Assembly (NCBI GenBank): GCA_014138725.1
Contig: JACJID010000006.1
Location: 370,001-434,000 of the forward strand
Origin: Kutzneria viridogrisea
GTDB taxonomy: Bacteria; Actinomycetota; Actinomycetes; Mycobacteriales; Pseudonocardiaceae
DNA length: 64,000 bases
Reading direction: 5' to 3'
Part shown: in pieces, positions 1 through 12,488 of the stretch
How positions within the stretch are numbered: position 1 is the first letter of the stretch
Layout: each line of letters starts with the position of its first letter
Notes under the pieces: model-generated
What the model was told of the DNA's origin: nothing
What the model saw: the letters and a program-made list of their open reading frames with translations, nothing else
The model's database searches: none
Made by a program: the position numbers and the translations under genes

Positions 1-2014
<2,014 letters not shown>

Positions 2015-2116
2015 CGAAGGTGCTACGCATCCACTGTGTGGTTCTGAAAGAACCAACCGGCATCACCCTGATCGGCCTTTGGCTGTGGTGGGTGGGTGTG
2101 GTGGTAATTTCATAGT

Positions 2117-2235
2117 GTTTCGGTGGTGTTGGCGGAGGGGAAACGCCCGGTCCCATTCCGAACCCGGAAGCTAAGCCCTCCTGCGCCGATGGTACTGCAC
2201 TCGTGAGGGTGTGGGAGAGTAGGACGCTGCCGAAC
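2117..2235 (+). rRNA. rrf: 5S ribosomal RNA
   Basis: About 119 nt, starting GTTTCGGTGGT and ending CGCTGCCGAAC; the two ends pair as the 5S terminal stem. It contains the conserved internal CCGAACCCGGAAGCTAAG segment and the GAGAGTAGGACG loop. It lies about 100 nt after the 23S gene, in the usual 16S-23S-5S order. Ends may be off by 1-3 nt. Confidence 0.96.
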
Positions 2236-2242
2236 ATTTTTT

Positions 2243-2297
2243 GCTGGTGGGTGGTTGAGTTGAGCCTGAGGGTTCCTTGACCACCCACCAGCCTTTT
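2243..2297 (+). terminator. rRNA operon terminator
   Basis: A 13-bp stem formed by GCTGGTGGGTGGT (2243-2255) and its complement (2280-2292), loop of 24 nt, followed by CCTTTT. It begins 8 nt after the 5S gene, so it most likely ends the rRNA transcript. The remaining stretch up to 2477 shows no gene or clear signal. Confidence 0.85.
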
Positions 2298-2477
2298 CAC
2301 GTTCTAGGGCCAAAATTGTCGTCCAGGTTCGGTCTCTCAAGCTGGGGCAGGAGGCCTGGCGCCGCGGATGCGCCTCGGCAGTGACGGCCGCCGCAAGCAC
2401 CACTGCCCTCGCCGCGGGCGCCACCTCGGCTACCGACCCGTGGCTGACTACCTGGAACTGTCGTTCTAGGCTCAGGT

Positions 2478-3230
2478 GTGACCTCGCCACGCCTGCTGGT
2501 GATCCAGCCCTCGAAGCTCGACCCGCCTGCTCGACTCATCGACTGGCTGACCACCGCAGGCGCTGTACTGGACGTCGCGGAGCCCGCCGAGGCGGAACTG
2601 CCAGGGCTGGAGAACTACCAGGGCGTCGTGTGCCTGGGCGGCGAGATGGGCGCGCTGGACGACGCGGTACACCCGTGGTTGGCGAGCGTGCGCCAGCTGC
2701 TGTCAAAAGCGGTGGCGAACCGCGTGCCGGTGCTGGGGATTTGTCTGGGCGCACAGTTGCTCGCGGTGGCGACAGGCGGCCAGGTGCGTGTTGGCAGGCA
2801 GGGGCCGGAGGCTGGCGTGATGCTGGTCGCTAAGCGCGACAGCGCAGCCGCTGACCCCTTGTTCGCGGACCTGCCACTGACGCCCGACGTCCTCCAGTTC
2901 CACAACGACGAGATCAGCTCCTTGCCGCCGGCGGCCGAGTTGTTGGCGTCCTCGCCGCGCTACCAGAATCAGGCATTTCGTGTCGGGCAGTCGGGCTACG
3001 GGGTGCAGTTCCACATCGAGACGACTCCGGCCGTCGTGCTGGAGTGGGCCCAACGGGCACCGGAACTTGCCGCTTCGGCCAGGTCAGGGCAGCTCGAGCC
3101 GGATTCGTTGACCGAGGCGCATCTCACCCTGGCCGAGGTCTGGCAGCCGTTCACGGAGAGGTTCGTGCAGCTCAGTGCAGGTGTGTTCGCGCCGGCGAGG
3201 GACAAGTCGCGAAATCTCCCCCTAGCGTGA
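2478..3230 (+). CDS. Type 1 glutamine amidotransferase (GATase1 domain protein)
   Basis: 250 aa, GTG start. The class I glutamine amidotransferase fold is shown by the nucleophile elbow GICLGAQLL with Cys89 and by the downstream VQFHIE motif giving His179 and Glu181, the usual Cys-His-Glu triad. Glutamine hydrolysis is therefore likely. The acceptor substrate is not revealed: there is no fused synthetase domain and no biosynthetic neighbour. Stand-alone proteins of this type are often annotated as GMP-synthase-like amidotransferases. It stands alone between the rRNA terminator and the phosphate permease. The start is tentative because no strong ribosome binding site is visible. Confidence 0.85.
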   Translation: MTSPRLLVIQPSKLDPPARLIDWLTTAGAVLDVAEPAEAELPGLENYQGVVCLGGEMGALDDAVHPWLASVRQLLSKAVANRVPVLGICLGAQLLAVATGGQVRVGRQGPEAGVMLVAKRDSAAADPLFADLPLTPDVLQFHNDEISSLPPAAELLASSPRYQNQAFRVGQSGYGVQFHIETTPAVVLEWAQRAPELAASARSGQLEPDSLTEAHLTLAEVWQPFTERFVQLSAGVFAPARDKSRNLPLA

Positions 3231-3338
3231 ACCATGTTGTGAACTGTACGTTTCTCCAAGGTGACGCCTGGATCGGCTCACTCTGGAACCCGCACCGGCG
3301 GGGTAACGTTCAGTAGCAGCCCACCGCCGGAGGATTAG

Positions 3339-4481
3339 GTGGACGTCCCCCTACTGGTCATCGTTGTCATCGCCACCGCGCTGGCATTCGACTTCACCAA
3401 CGGCTTTCACGACACAGCCAATGCGATGGCCACGTCCATCGCCACCGGCGCACTCAAACCCAAGGTCGCCGTGGCCATGTCCGCAGTGCTCAACCTGGTT
3501 GGGGCCTTCCTGTCCGTCGAGGTCGCGAAGACGATCTCGGGCGGGATCGTGGACGACGCCAAGATCACACCGGCGGTGGTGTTCGCCGGACTGGTCGGTG
3601 CGATCGTCTGGAATCTCGTGACCTGGCTGGTGGGTTTGCCCTCCAGCTCCTCGCACGCCCTGTTCGGTGGCCTGATCGGCGCCACCTGGATCGCGGCAGG
3701 CGGCGACGCCGTGCACTTCGCGAAGGTCGTCGAGAAGGTCCTCATCCCCGCGCTGGCCTCCCCGCTGATTGCGGGTCTCATCGCGATGCTGGCGACCTAC
3801 CTCACGTACCGGCTCACCGTCTCGGCGGACCGCAGGGTCGTGAACTCGGGCTTCCGGGTTGGCCAGATCGTGTCGGCAGGTCTCGTCTCGCTCGCACACG
3901 GCACCAACGACGCCCAGAAGACGATGGGCATCATCACGCTGACCCTGATCACCGCAGGCATGCTGCCCGCGTCGGCGGGGCCGCCCGTTTGGGTGATTCT
4001 GTGCGCAGCCATCGCCATCGCTCTCGGCACCTACTTCGGTGGCTGGCGCATCACACACACGCTGGGCAAGGGGCTCACCAGCATCGAGGGCCCGCAGGGG
4101 TTCGCGGCACAGACCAGCTCGGCGGCAGTGATCCTGACCTCCTCGCACCTGGGCTTCGCGCTCTCCACGACCCACGTGTGCTCGGGTGGGATTCTCGGCG
4201 CGGGCATGGGGCGCAAGCTCGCTGAAGTGCGCTGGAGCGTCGCGGGCCGCATGGTCCTCGCATGGGTGATGACCCTGCCTGCCGCCGCAGTGGTCGGCGC
4301 GCTGGCCAGCGAGATCGCCTCTACTGGGACCGCTGGTGTGGTCATCGTCGCCCTGGCGGGCATCGCCGTCGCTGGCGGCATCTACATCGCATCCCGCCGC
4401 AAGCCGGTGACGGCCGAGAGCACCGTCAACCAGCAGATCGGCTCGACGGACGAGCCCGAGACCTTCGAGGTGGCAGCGTGA
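3339..4481 (+). CDS. pit: Inorganic phosphate transporter, PiT family
   Basis: 380 aa polytopic membrane protein. Both PiT signature repeats are present: NGFHDTANAMATSIATGAL (about 21-39) and AHGTNDAQKTMG (about 186-197), together with PSSSSHALFGG (101-111). The family carries out low-affinity symport of (metal-)phosphate across the cytoplasmic membrane. The GTG start is preceded by GGAGG at 3329-3333. The gene overlaps the next small membrane protein by four bases, implying translational coupling. No PhoU-like gene accompanies it, unlike many pit operons. Confidence 0.93.
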   Translation: MDVPLLVIVVIATALAFDFTNGFHDTANAMATSIATGALKPKVAVAMSAVLNLVGAFLSVEVAKTISGGIVDDAKITPAVVFAGLVGAIVWNLVTWLVGLPSSSSHALFGGLIGATWIAAGGDAVHFAKVVEKVLIPALASPLIAGLIAMLATYLTYRLTVSADRRVVNSGFRVGQIVSAGLVSLAHGTNDAQKTMGIITLTLITAGMLPASAGPPVWVILCAAIAIALGTYFGGWRITHTLGKGLTSIEGPQGFAAQTSSAAVILTSSHLGFALSTTHVCSGGILGAGMGRKLAEVRWSVAGRMVLAWVMTLPAAAVVGALASEIASTGTAGVVIVALAGIAVAGGIYIASRRKPVTAESTVNQQIGSTDEPETFEVAA

Positions 4482-4702
4482 ACGTCAACTGGTTCGCGCT
4501 CGCCGAGGTCCTCGTGGTCGGCCTGGGCACAGTGGCGTGCGTTGTCATCCTCTTCGCGACGGGCATCAGGGGCATGTCGCAGCGCGTCGTCGCCCGCGCC
4601 CAGGGCGGCACCGGCTCGGCGGGACTGACCGTCGCGGTCTCCTGCTTCTCGGCCTGCTCCCTGATCGTGCTCTACGGCCTGTACCTGATCGTTTCCCACT
4701 GA
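4478..4702 (+). CDS. Small two-TM membrane protein coupled to the phosphate permease
   Basis: 74 aa, with GTG overlapping the permease stop (GTGA, 4478-4481). Two hydrophobic helices (about 6-28 and 49-71) flank a short basic loop (RGMSQRVVARAQ), so an alpha-helical hairpin in the membrane is expected, with the positive loop probably cytoplasmic. I do not recognise a family. The overlap with pit suggests an accessory or regulatory subunit of the phosphate transporter (inference). The longer reading frame extending upstream through pit is a shadow. Confidence 0.75.
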   Translation: MNVNWFALAEVLVVGLGTVACVVILFATGIRGMSQRVVARAQGGTGSAGLTVAVSCFSACSLIVLYGLYLIVSH

Positions 4703-4733
4703 TCCGGTTCGCGGCGCTACGGTGTGATCCGTC

Positions 4734-7685
4734 ATGACTGATCCGCAGCGGTCCACGTCCTCACCGGCCAGGTTCGGCATGACCGAGCCCAGAGCCGAGC
4801 AGGCGCTGCGCGCCGCGGGCTGGTGGCGCGAGGGCGGGCCGGTGGCAGGCATGGAGGTCCTGCTCGGCGCGCTGTCCCGAAGCCCGGACCCGGACATGGC
4901 GGTGCAGGGCCTTGACCGCCTGCGTGAGGCCGTCGGTCCCGTGTGGGACGAGCTCACGGAGTTGTTGACCACCGATGGCGGGCTGCGAGGTCGCCTGCTG
5001 GCAGTGCTCGGCTCGTCAACGGCGTTGTCGGACTTCCTCGTCGCGAATCAGGACCAGTGGCGCCGCCTGGTCTCTGGCGGCGACAACCGGCTTGGCTTCA
5101 CGGAGGCCCTGCAGCAAGCGATTGCGGAGCTGCGCGGTGCGGAGGCGGTGCGCGCGCTGCGCCGTGCCTATCGGGGCCTGCTCCTTGACGTGGCCGCGGC
5201 GGACCTCGGCCACCTGGTGCAGCCCGAGCTGGCCGCGCCCGGCTACGAGAAGGTCGCCGAGCAACTCTCGGATCTGGCCGTGGCAGCACTGAGGGCTGCG
5301 CTCGCCGTGGCTTCGGCAGAGGCGGGCAAGCCGTGCCGGCTCGCGGTGATCGCCATGGGCAAGTGCGGCGGGCGCGAGCTGAACTACGTCAGCGACGTGG
5401 ACGTGGTGTTCGTGACCGATCAGGACGCGGACCTCCCGGTGGCGACGAGGGTCGCGAGCTCGATGATGCGCATCGCGACCGAGGCGTGCTTCGAGGTCGA
5501 CGCCGCACTGCGCCCCGAGGGCAAGGCGGGTGCACTTGTCCGCACGCTCGACGGGCACGTCGCGTACTACAAGCGCTGGGCGCGGACCTGGGAGTTCCAG
5601 GCGCTGCTCAAGGCCAGGCCGGTCGCTGGCGACGAGGAGGTCGGCAAGGCCTACGTCGAGGCGCTGATGCCGATGGTCTGGACGGCGGCCGGGCGCGAGA
5701 ACTTCGTCGCTGACGTGCAGGCGATGCGGCGGCGCGTGGAGGACCACATACCGGCGGGCCTGGCCGAGCGCGAGCTCAAGCTGGGGCGTGGCGGCCTGCG
5801 GGACGTGGAGTTCGCGGTGCAGCTCCTGCAACTCGTGCACGGGCGCGGTGACGACGCGTTGCGCTCGTCGTCGACGATGGCGGCGCTGGAGGCATTGGGA
5901 CACGGCGGCTACGTCGGGCGGGCGGACGCGGCAGGGCTCGCCGAGTCCTACAAGTTCCTGCGCACGCTGGAGCACCGGCTCCAGTTGCAGCGGTTGAGGC
6001 GCACGCACACCTTCCCGGCGGAAGAGGACCGTTCGGGTCTGCGGTGGCTTGCGCGGGCGGCGGGGCTGTACCCGGACGGCAGGCGGGGCGCGGCCGACGT
6101 GCTGCTCGCCGAGTTCCGCAGGCACGGCAACCGGGTGCGCAGGCTGCACGAGAAGCTGTTCTACCGACCGCTGCTGGAAGCCGTGGCCAGGGTCCCGACC
6201 GAGGCAATGCGGCTGACCACCAAGGAGGCGGTGGCCCGTCTCGCGGCACTGGGCTACACCGCACCGGACGGCGCGTTGAAGCACATCGAGTCGCTGACCT
6301 CGGGGATGTCGCGGCGCGCGGCGATCCAGACCACGCTGCTGCCCGTCCTGTTGAGCCTGCTGGCGAACACGCCGGATCCCGACGGCGGCCTGCTGTCGTA
6401 CCGCCGCGTGTCGGAGGCGCTCTCCGAGACGCCGTGGTACCTGCGCCTGCTTCGTGACGAGGGCGCCGTCGTCGAGCGGCTCGCGGTGCTGCTGGGCACC
6501 TCCAAGTTGGTGCCCGACCTGCTGGTGCGCGCGCCGGAGGTGCTGCGGCTGCTGGCCGAGACCGCGGCTCTGGCCAATCGCGACCCGGCCGAGGTCGCCG
6601 GTTCGCTGCGCAGCGCGGTCGGACGGCACAGCGATCTGTCCAAGGCAGTGACGGCGGCGCGGTCGCTGCGCAGGCATGAGCTGCTGCGTGTCGCCTGCGC
6701 CGATCTGCTCGGCCTGAGCGATGTACCGGCTGTCTGCGAGGCCCTGTCCGGGGTGTGGATCGCGGTGTTGCAGTCGGCGCTCGACGTGGGCATGCGCTCG
6801 ATGGGTACCGGCGAGCCGCTCGCGAAGATCGCCGTGATCGGCATGGGCAGGCTCGGCGGCCGGGAGCTGGGCTACAGCTCCGACGCCGACGTGCTGTTCG
6901 TCTGCGAGCCGGCCAACGGGGCCACCGACGCCGAGGCGGTCAAGTACGCCTCCACCATCGCCGAGACGACCAAGCGACTGCTGGCGGCGCCGAGCCAGGA
7001 CCCGGCGCTGATCATCGACGCCGACCTGCGGCCGGAGGGGCGCAACGGCCCGCTGGTGCGGACCTTCGAGTCGTACCGGGCGTACTACGCGCAGTGGTCC
7101 GAGGTGTGGGAGGCGCAGGCCCTGCTGCGGGCCAGCGCCGTGGCCGGTGACGCGGTCCTGGGCAGGCGGTTCTGCGAGATGGTCGACCCCGTGCGCTACC
7201 CGGTCGGTGGCCTGGACGCGGCCCGGGTCAGGGAGATCCGCCGGATCAAGGCCAGGGTGGACGCCGAGCGACTGCCGAGGGGCGCGGACCCTGCGACGCA
7301 CACGAAGCTGGGGCGGGGCGGGCTCGCGGACATCGAGTGGACGATCCAGCTGCTGCAGATCCAGCACGCGGGCGACGTGCCCGCCCTGCGCACGACCTCG
7401 ACGATCGAGGGTCTGGCGCTGGCCGCCGAGGCCGGGCTGCTCACGGCCTCGGACGCGGAGTCGCTGACCACCGCGTGGCTGATGGCGACGAAAGCCCGCA
7501 ACGCCGTGATGCTCGTCCGCGGCAAGCCTTCGGACCAGGTGCCGACCTCGGGGCGTGAGCTGGCGGCCGTCGCTGCCGCGTGCGGGTATTCGCCGGATCA
7601 GGACCCCGGCGAGTATCTCGACGAGTACCGGCGCACGACTCGGCGTGCCAGGGCCGTGATCGAGCGCGTCTTCTACGGTGACTGA
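4734..7685 (+). CDS. glnE: Bifunctional glutamine synthetase adenylyltransferase / adenylyl-removing enzyme
   Basis: 983 aa, full length for GlnE. It has the duplicated nucleotidyltransferase architecture: an N-terminal domain with GMGKCGGRELNYVSDVD (from residue 207) and a C-terminal domain with GMGRLGGRELGYSSDAD (from residue 703), each followed by a GlnD-PII-type helical domain. The enzyme adenylylates a tyrosine of glutamine synthetase to lower its activity and removes the AMP again. The target gene glnA lies 1.8 kb downstream on the opposite strand and carries the expected tyrosine. The ATG is 31 nt after the small membrane protein stop. A long antisense open frame at 5016-8075 is a GC artefact. 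Confidence 0.96.
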   Translation: MTDPQRSTSSPARFGMTEPRAEQALRAAGWWREGGPVAGMEVLLGALSRSPDPDMAVQGLDRLREAVGPVWDELTELLTTDGGLRGRLLAVLGSSTALSDFLVANQDQWRRLVSGGDNRLGFTEALQQAIAELRGAEAVRALRRAYRGLLLDVAAADLGHLVQPELAAPGYEKVAEQLSDLAVAALRAALAVASAEAGKPCRLAVIAMGKCGGRELNYVSDVDVVFVTDQDADLPVATRVASSMMRIATEACFEVDAALRPEGKAGALVRTLDGHVAYYKRWARTWEFQALLKARPVAGDEEVGKAYVEALMPMVWTAAGRENFVADVQAMRRRVEDHIPAGLAERELKLGRGGLRDVEFAVQLLQLVHGRGDDALRSSSTMAALEALGHGGYVGRADAAGLAESYKFLRTLEHRLQLQRLRRTHTFPAEEDRSGLRWLARAAGLYPDGRRGAADVLLAEFRRHGNRVRRLHEKLFYRPLLEAVARVPTEAMRLTTKEAVARLAALGYTAPDGALKHIESLTSGMSRRAAIQTTLLPVLLSLLANTPDPDGGLLSYRRVSEALSETPWYLRLLRDEGAVVERLAVLLGTSKLVPDLLVRAPEVLRLLAETAALANRDPAEVAGSLRSAVGRHSDLSKAVTAARSLRRHELLRVACADLLGLSDVPAVCEALSGVWIAVLQSALDVGMRSMGTGEPLAKIAVIGMGRLGGRELGYSSDADVLFVCEPANGATDAEAVKYASTIAETTKRLLAAPSQDPALIIDADLRPEGRNGPLVRTFESYRAYYAQWSEVWEAQALLRASAVAGDAVLGRRFCEMVDPVRYPVGGLDAARVREIRRIKARVDAERLPRGADPATHTKLGRGGLADIEWTIQLLQIQHAGDVPALRTTSTIEGLALAAEAGLLTASDAESLTTAWLMATKARNAVMLVRGKPSDQVPTSGRELAAVAAACGYSPDQDPGEYLDEYRRTTRRARAVIERVFYGD

Positions 7686-7733
7686 GCGGCGCGCGTGGAA
7701 TGCGGCCCGGCGGGGCAGGTGTTCTACTGAATC

Positions 7734-8663
7734 GTGAAGGCAATCGCACAGAACGAGTTCGGCGACGCCAGCGTGCTGTCGCTTCAGGAACTGCCCGATC
7801 CGCTCGTCGGCCCGGACCAGGTGCTGGTCAAGGTGCGTGCGGCGAGCCTGAACCCAGTGGACTGGAAGATCCGCGCCGGGTACCTGCAGGGCGCACTGCC
7901 ACACCACTTCCCGCTCATCCCCGGCTGGGACGCGGCGGGCGTGGTCGTCGCAGCGGGGCCCGCAGTCCAGGGCTACGCGCCGGGTGACGAGGTCTTCGGC
8001 TACCTGCGCAAGGACCACGTGCAGAACGGCACCTACGCCGAACTGGTCGCGGCTCCGGAGCGCGGCCTCGCGCACAAGCCGGCGTCGGTCAGCTTCGAGC
8101 AGGCCGCGTCACTGCCCCTGGCGGGCCTCACCGCGTTGCAGTCGCTCAAGGCGGTGAAAGTCGGTCCGGGCGACACCGTGCTGGTGCACGCGGCCTCGGG
8201 CGGCGTCGGGCACCTCGCGGTGCAGATCGCTCGTGCGTTGGGTGCGGAGCGGGTGCTGGGTACGGCCTCGCCCCGTAACCACGACTTCCTGCGTGCTCTC
8301 GGCGCGGAGCCCGTGACCTACGGCGACGCGCTCGTCGAGGAGGTCGCGAAGCTCGTCGGTGGTGAGGGCAAGGTGGATGCGGCGGTCGACTTCATCGGTG
8401 GCCATGCCCTGGAAGTTTCACCCGAACTGGTGAAGGACCGGGCTCGGCACTCCTCGGTGGTCGACGGCAAGGTGCTGGAACAGGGCGGGCACTACGTGTT
8501 CGTGAAGCCGAACCACGAGGAACTGACCTGGTTGGGCGAACTGGCCGCCGCGGGCAAGCTCACCGCGGAGGTGCAGCAGGTGTTCCCGCTCGCCGAGGCG
8601 GCCAAGGCGCAGGAACTGCTCGAGGACGGGCACGTGCGCGGCAAGCTGGTGCTCACCATCTGA
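7734..8663 (+). CDS. NADP-dependent oxidoreductase, quinone-reductase-like (MDR superfamily)
   Basis: 309 aa, GTG start. The N-terminal GroES-like half (LVKVRAASLNPVDWKIRAG, then GWDAAGVVVAAG) is followed by a Rossmann domain with the AASGGVGHLAVQIARALGA nucleotide-binding loop (about 145-163). The cysteine/histidine zinc ligands of true alcohol dehydrogenases are absent, so this is a zinc-free medium-chain reductase of the zeta-crystallin/quinone oxidoreductase type. The substrate is unknown. It is monocistronic: 48 nt after glnE and ended by a hairpin shared with the next, convergent gene. Confidence 0.9.
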   Translation: MKAIAQNEFGDASVLSLQELPDPLVGPDQVLVKVRAASLNPVDWKIRAGYLQGALPHHFPLIPGWDAAGVVVAAGPAVQGYAPGDEVFGYLRKDHVQNGTYAELVAAPERGLAHKPASVSFEQAASLPLAGLTALQSLKAVKVGPGDTVLVHAASGGVGHLAVQIARALGAERVLGTASPRNHDFLRALGAEPVTYGDALVEEVAKLVGGEGKVDAAVDFIGGHALEVSPELVKDRARHSSVVDGKVLEQGGHYVFVKPNHEELTWLGELAAAGKLTAEVQQVFPLAEAAKAQELLEDGHVRGKLVLTI

Positions 8664-8671
8664 CCGGTGTC

Positions 8672-8697
8672 GGTGGGGCGTGCCCGCACGCCCCACC
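8672..8697 (+). terminator. Bidirectional hairpin between convergent genes
   Basis: GGTGGGGCGTG (8672-8682) pairs perfectly with 8687-8697 around a CCCG loop. It lies 8 nt after the reductase stop and 16 nt before the stop of the minus-strand gene. There is no T tract, as is common in actinobacteria. Confidence 0.75.
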
Positions 8698-8712
8698 ACC
8701 AGCAAGCAGTTC

Positions 8713-8940
8713 TCAGGCGACCTCTGCCTCGGCGTCAGCCTCGGCCTCGGGCACGGCGGAGAAGATGTCCACGACCCACTCCTCGACGAACGAGCCGTCA
8801 TCGGAGTCGGTGTCCGGCACGAGCCGGTTGGACAGTGCGACGCCCAGGCCAAGCAGGTCCGCGGCGCGCACGGCCTCCGTCGCCTCGGCGGCGGAGTCGA
8901 AGAAGTGAGTGGAGAGCAGGTTGGTGTCGTTTTCGGCCAC
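8713..8940 (-). CDS. Small acidic hypothetical protein
   Basis: 75 aa, strongly acidic, with a C-terminal run rich in Glu and Ala (PEAEADAEAEVA) and a helical middle segment. No recognisable domain, signal peptide or membrane segment. The coding call rests on an ATG start, codon usage resembling its neighbours and placement before a convergent terminator. It follows the 101-aa protein on the same strand at about 110 nt. Function unknown. Confidence 0.6.
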   Translation of the reverse strand: MAENDTNLLSTHFFDSAAEATEAVRAADLLGLGVALSNRLVPDTDSDDGSFVEEWVVDIFSAVPEAEADAEAEVA

Positions 8941-9050
8941 GGCGTGACCTTAGAGGGTCGGTTCGCGGGTGCTCGTTCAGGTACGCCTTGCAGCACGTCC
9001 TGGCGCCTCGAACCGCAGGGAGATCGCCGTTCGGCGAACTCCTCGCCCGG

Positions 9051-9356
9051 TCAGTCCCGCTGTTCGATGCGCACCGGCATGGACCCCCGGTCCAGCTCCA
9101 GCATGAAGTCGTCGATGCGGAAGTGGAACCGCGGCGGCACGTCCGACTCGGCCAACGCGAGCAGTTGCGTGGCGAGCCCGCGCAGCCCTGCCTTGTCCCC
9201 GCGGATGACCACGTCCCCGTGCGGGGTGACGTCGAAGCTGAGCGAGTAGTCCTGGGGCCAGGTGCGGGCGAGTCCGCGCACCGGGTCGTAGACGCCGACC
9301 TCGACGGTGACCTCACGTGTCTGCTCACATGGGATGGGTTCCGCCATCTCGGCCAC
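9051..9356 (-). CDS. Hypothetical protein resembling the Imm32 family
   Basis: 101 aa. The central segment GDVVIRGDKAGLRGLATQLLALA followed by PPRFHFRIDDF resembles the core of proteins annotated as Imm32 immunity proteins (beta strand, helix with a G-L-x-x-L-A pattern, then a short strand ending in Asp). No toxin or secretion gene is adjacent, so an immunity role is not supported by context; such stand-alone copies are common in actinomycetes. The start ATG gives a natural N-terminus; a nearby internal Met (residue 4) is an alternative. Confidence 0.6.
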   Translation of the reverse strand: MAEMAEPIPCEQTREVTVEVGVYDPVRGLARTWPQDYSLSFDVTPHGDVVIRGDKAGLRGLATQLLALAESDVPPRFHFRIDDFMLELDRGSMPVRIEQRD

Positions 9357-9452
9357 CTCCAGCTTCGGTTACCGCCCGTTCCATCAAACCCGAAAGTGAC
9401 GCGTGTTTTGTTACGGACGTGTGTCGGTGTCCCTTGTGTCCCCAGAACGCGG

Positions 9453-9488
9453 TTCGGCCCCGCGGACCAGCTGATCCACGGGGCCGAA
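9453..9488 (-). terminator. glnA terminator hairpin
   Basis: TTCGGCCCCG (9453-9462) pairs with CGGGGCCGAA (9479-9488), extended inward by a few pairs. It begins 17 nt downstream of the glnA stop on the minus strand. No U tract. Confidence 0.7.
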
Positions 9489-9504
9489 ACCGGTCAGGAC
9501 TCGA

Positions 9505-10929
<1,425 letters not shown>

Positions 10930-11049
10930 CCTCGTTGGCTCCTTCGGCTCGTTGCCGGCCCGGCCGTTCGCCGGCGCCGCTCGCGCCGCCAGTGGCTTGT
11001 GGGCTCCAGGCTCGCTGTCGGCTTTTCGTCACGAAACTAGGCGGGCGGT

Positions 11050-11087
11050 GTTGCCCGTCAGTCACCCATGTGTTTCGCCGGTGTTAA
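11050..11087 (-). promoter_or_regulatory. GlnR-type operator upstream of glnA
   Basis: Read on the minus strand, four 5-nt half-sites occur with exact 6-nt spacing: TTAAC, GAAAC, GTGAC, GCAAC (plus-strand positions 83-87, 72-76, 61-65, 50-54 of 11000). This matches the actinobacterial GlnR pattern gTnAC-n6-GaAAC repeated twice; two half-sites are perfect and two have one mismatch. It lies about 120 nt upstream of the glnA ATG and 70 nt from the divergent RDD gene, so either could be controlled, glnA being the known type of target. Confidence 0.8.
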
Positions 11088-11157
11088 CGCGGCCCCAGGC
11101 AGGCTAGTCCGCGCCCTCGACGCATCGTCCGGGTGACCACGGCCTTACCCTGGAGGG

Positions 11158-11631
11158 GTGAACAGGTGGACCGGTTCGTGGCTGTCCGGACCTCGCGCGG
11201 CGCTCGAACCGGGCGCGGACGCGGGCGACAGGAAGACCCAGCGCTGGCGCGGTGAGCGACTCGGGTTGCCGGAGACCGGGCCCGGCTCGGTGTCCTCCAC
11301 CGCCCGGCGCGCGGTCGGCATGCTCATCGACTGCGTGCTGTCCGGACTGGTCGCCGGGCTGTTCACCATGCCCGAGCTGCCGCAGAACTGGAGCCTGCTG
11401 GCCTGGTACCTGATCGGCGTGATCGCCGTCTCGTTCTTCGGCTTCACCCCGGGCATGTACGTGATGGGCGTGCGGGTGGCCCGGCTGGACGGCAGCACCA
11501 TGGTCGGCGTGCCGCGCGGACTGCTGCGCACCGCGCTGGTCGCACTGGTCATCCCCGCCGTCGTCTGGGACGGGGACAACCGTGGCCTGCACGACAAGCT
11601 CGTCGGCACCGTGGTGGTCCGCACCCGCTGA
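11158..11631 (+). CDS. RDD family membrane protein
   Basis: 157 aa. After a basic soluble N-terminus (about 45 residues) the RDD domain begins ([17 protein letters not shown]), with three hydrophobic helices and the typical [17 protein letters not shown] segment between helices 2 and 3. It ends in [13 protein letters not shown]. Function is poorly defined; some RDD proteins are ion antiporters. The same neighbour order (DUF4191, RDD, glnA, glnE) occurs in mycobacteria. GTG start; divergent from glnA. Confidence 0.88.
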   Translation: MNRWTGSWLSGPRAALEPGADAGDRKTQRWRGERLGLPETGPGSVSSTARRAVGMLIDCVLSGLVAGLFTMPELPQNWSLLAWYLIGVIAVSFFGFTPGMYVMGVRVARLDGSTMVGVPRGLLRTALVALVIPAVVWDGDNRGLHDKLVGTVVVRTR

Positions 11632-11675
11632 GGCGTGGGGCTCCGCGACCTCGCCGCCGCAAAGCCCCGTCGAAC

Positions 11676-12407
11676 TCAGCGGCGGCGCAGGGTGCGCTGC
11701 ACGTTGCGCATCTTGGCGCCCTGCGGCAGCGGCCCCTTCGGCATCGCGGCACCACGGCTGGCCAGGGCCTGCAGCCGGTTCTCCAGCGAGTCCATCTGGC
11801 CCGCGCTGATGTTGCGCGGCAGCTTCATCAGGTGCGCCTGAAGCTTGCGCAGCGGCACCTGCTTGTCCTCGTTGCCGATCACCACGTCGTAGATCGGGGT
11901 GTCGCCGACGATGCGGGCGACCCGCTTCTTCTCCTGCGCGAGCAGCGTCTTCACCCGGTGCGGTGCGCCCTCGGCGACCAGGATGATGCCCGGACGGCCG
12001 ATCACCCGGTGCACCGCGTCCAGCTGCGTGGTGCCCGCGACGGCGGGGGTCACCTTCCAGCGCCCGCGCAGGTTCTCCAGCGCCCAGGCGCCCGCGCCGG
12101 GCTGACCGTCGGCCTTGGTGAAGACGTTGCGCTGCACCCTACGGCCGAACAGCACGACGGCGCCCAGCGCGCCGACCGCGATGCCCAGCGGCAGGAACGC
12201 CCACTGCAGGTCCCAGATCAGGCCGACGAGGAAGGCCACCACGGTGGCGCCCAGCAGCACCGCGAGCATCAGCGGCACCAGGGCCTTGTCCTCGCGACGC
12301 TGCATCTTGAACGCCTCGAAGATCTGGCCGCGTCGGGCGCGCGACTCCGCGCGCCGGGCGCGGGCCGCCTCCTTGGCCGCCGCCTTGTCCTCCTGCTTAC
12401 CTGCCAT
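11676..12407 (-). CDS. DUF4191 family membrane protein
   Basis: 243 aa. The N-terminus is a highly charged Lys/Arg/Ala segment (1-35) that may be helical. Two transmembrane helices follow (about 43-65 and 68-88), then a cytoplasmic domain with [32 protein letters not shown], as in the mycobacterial homologue of Rv2219. Biochemical function unknown. The ATG at 12407 was chosen because the upstream part of the open frame is antisense to uvrD2. It is divergent from uvrD2 with an 81-nt gap. Confidence 0.88.
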   Translation of the reverse strand: MAGKQEDKAAAKEAARARRAESRARRGQIFEAFKMQRREDKALVPLMLAVLLGATVVAFLVGLIWDLQWAFLPLGIAVGALGAVVLFGRRVQRNVFTKADGQPGAGAWALENLRGRWKVTPAVAGTTQLDAVHRVIGRPGIILVAEGAPHRVKTLLAQEKKRVARIVGDTPIYDVVIGNEDKQVPLRKLQAHLMKLPRNISAGQMDSLENRLQALASRGAAMPKGPLPQGAKMRNVQRTLRRR

Positions 12408-12488
12408 GCCTCCAGGATACGGCTGGTCGGTGGGCCTGTTGCCCCCTGCTCCGCTTTGACTGTCGGTGGGCTCTGCGAGGATGCCGGT

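Noticed and set aside
3231-3338. PhoP box upstream of the phosphate permease
   Set aside because: Only a single weak GTTCA-like heptamer is seen; direct repeats with 11-bp spacing are absent.
5016-8075. 1019-aa minus-strand open frame opposite glnE
   Set aside because: No motifs, Gln/Arg-rich composition typical of antisense frames in GC-rich DNA, and it is fully explained by glnE.
9051-9356. Toxin-immunity locus
   Set aside because: The protein resembles Imm32, but no polymorphic toxin or secretion gene is adjacent.
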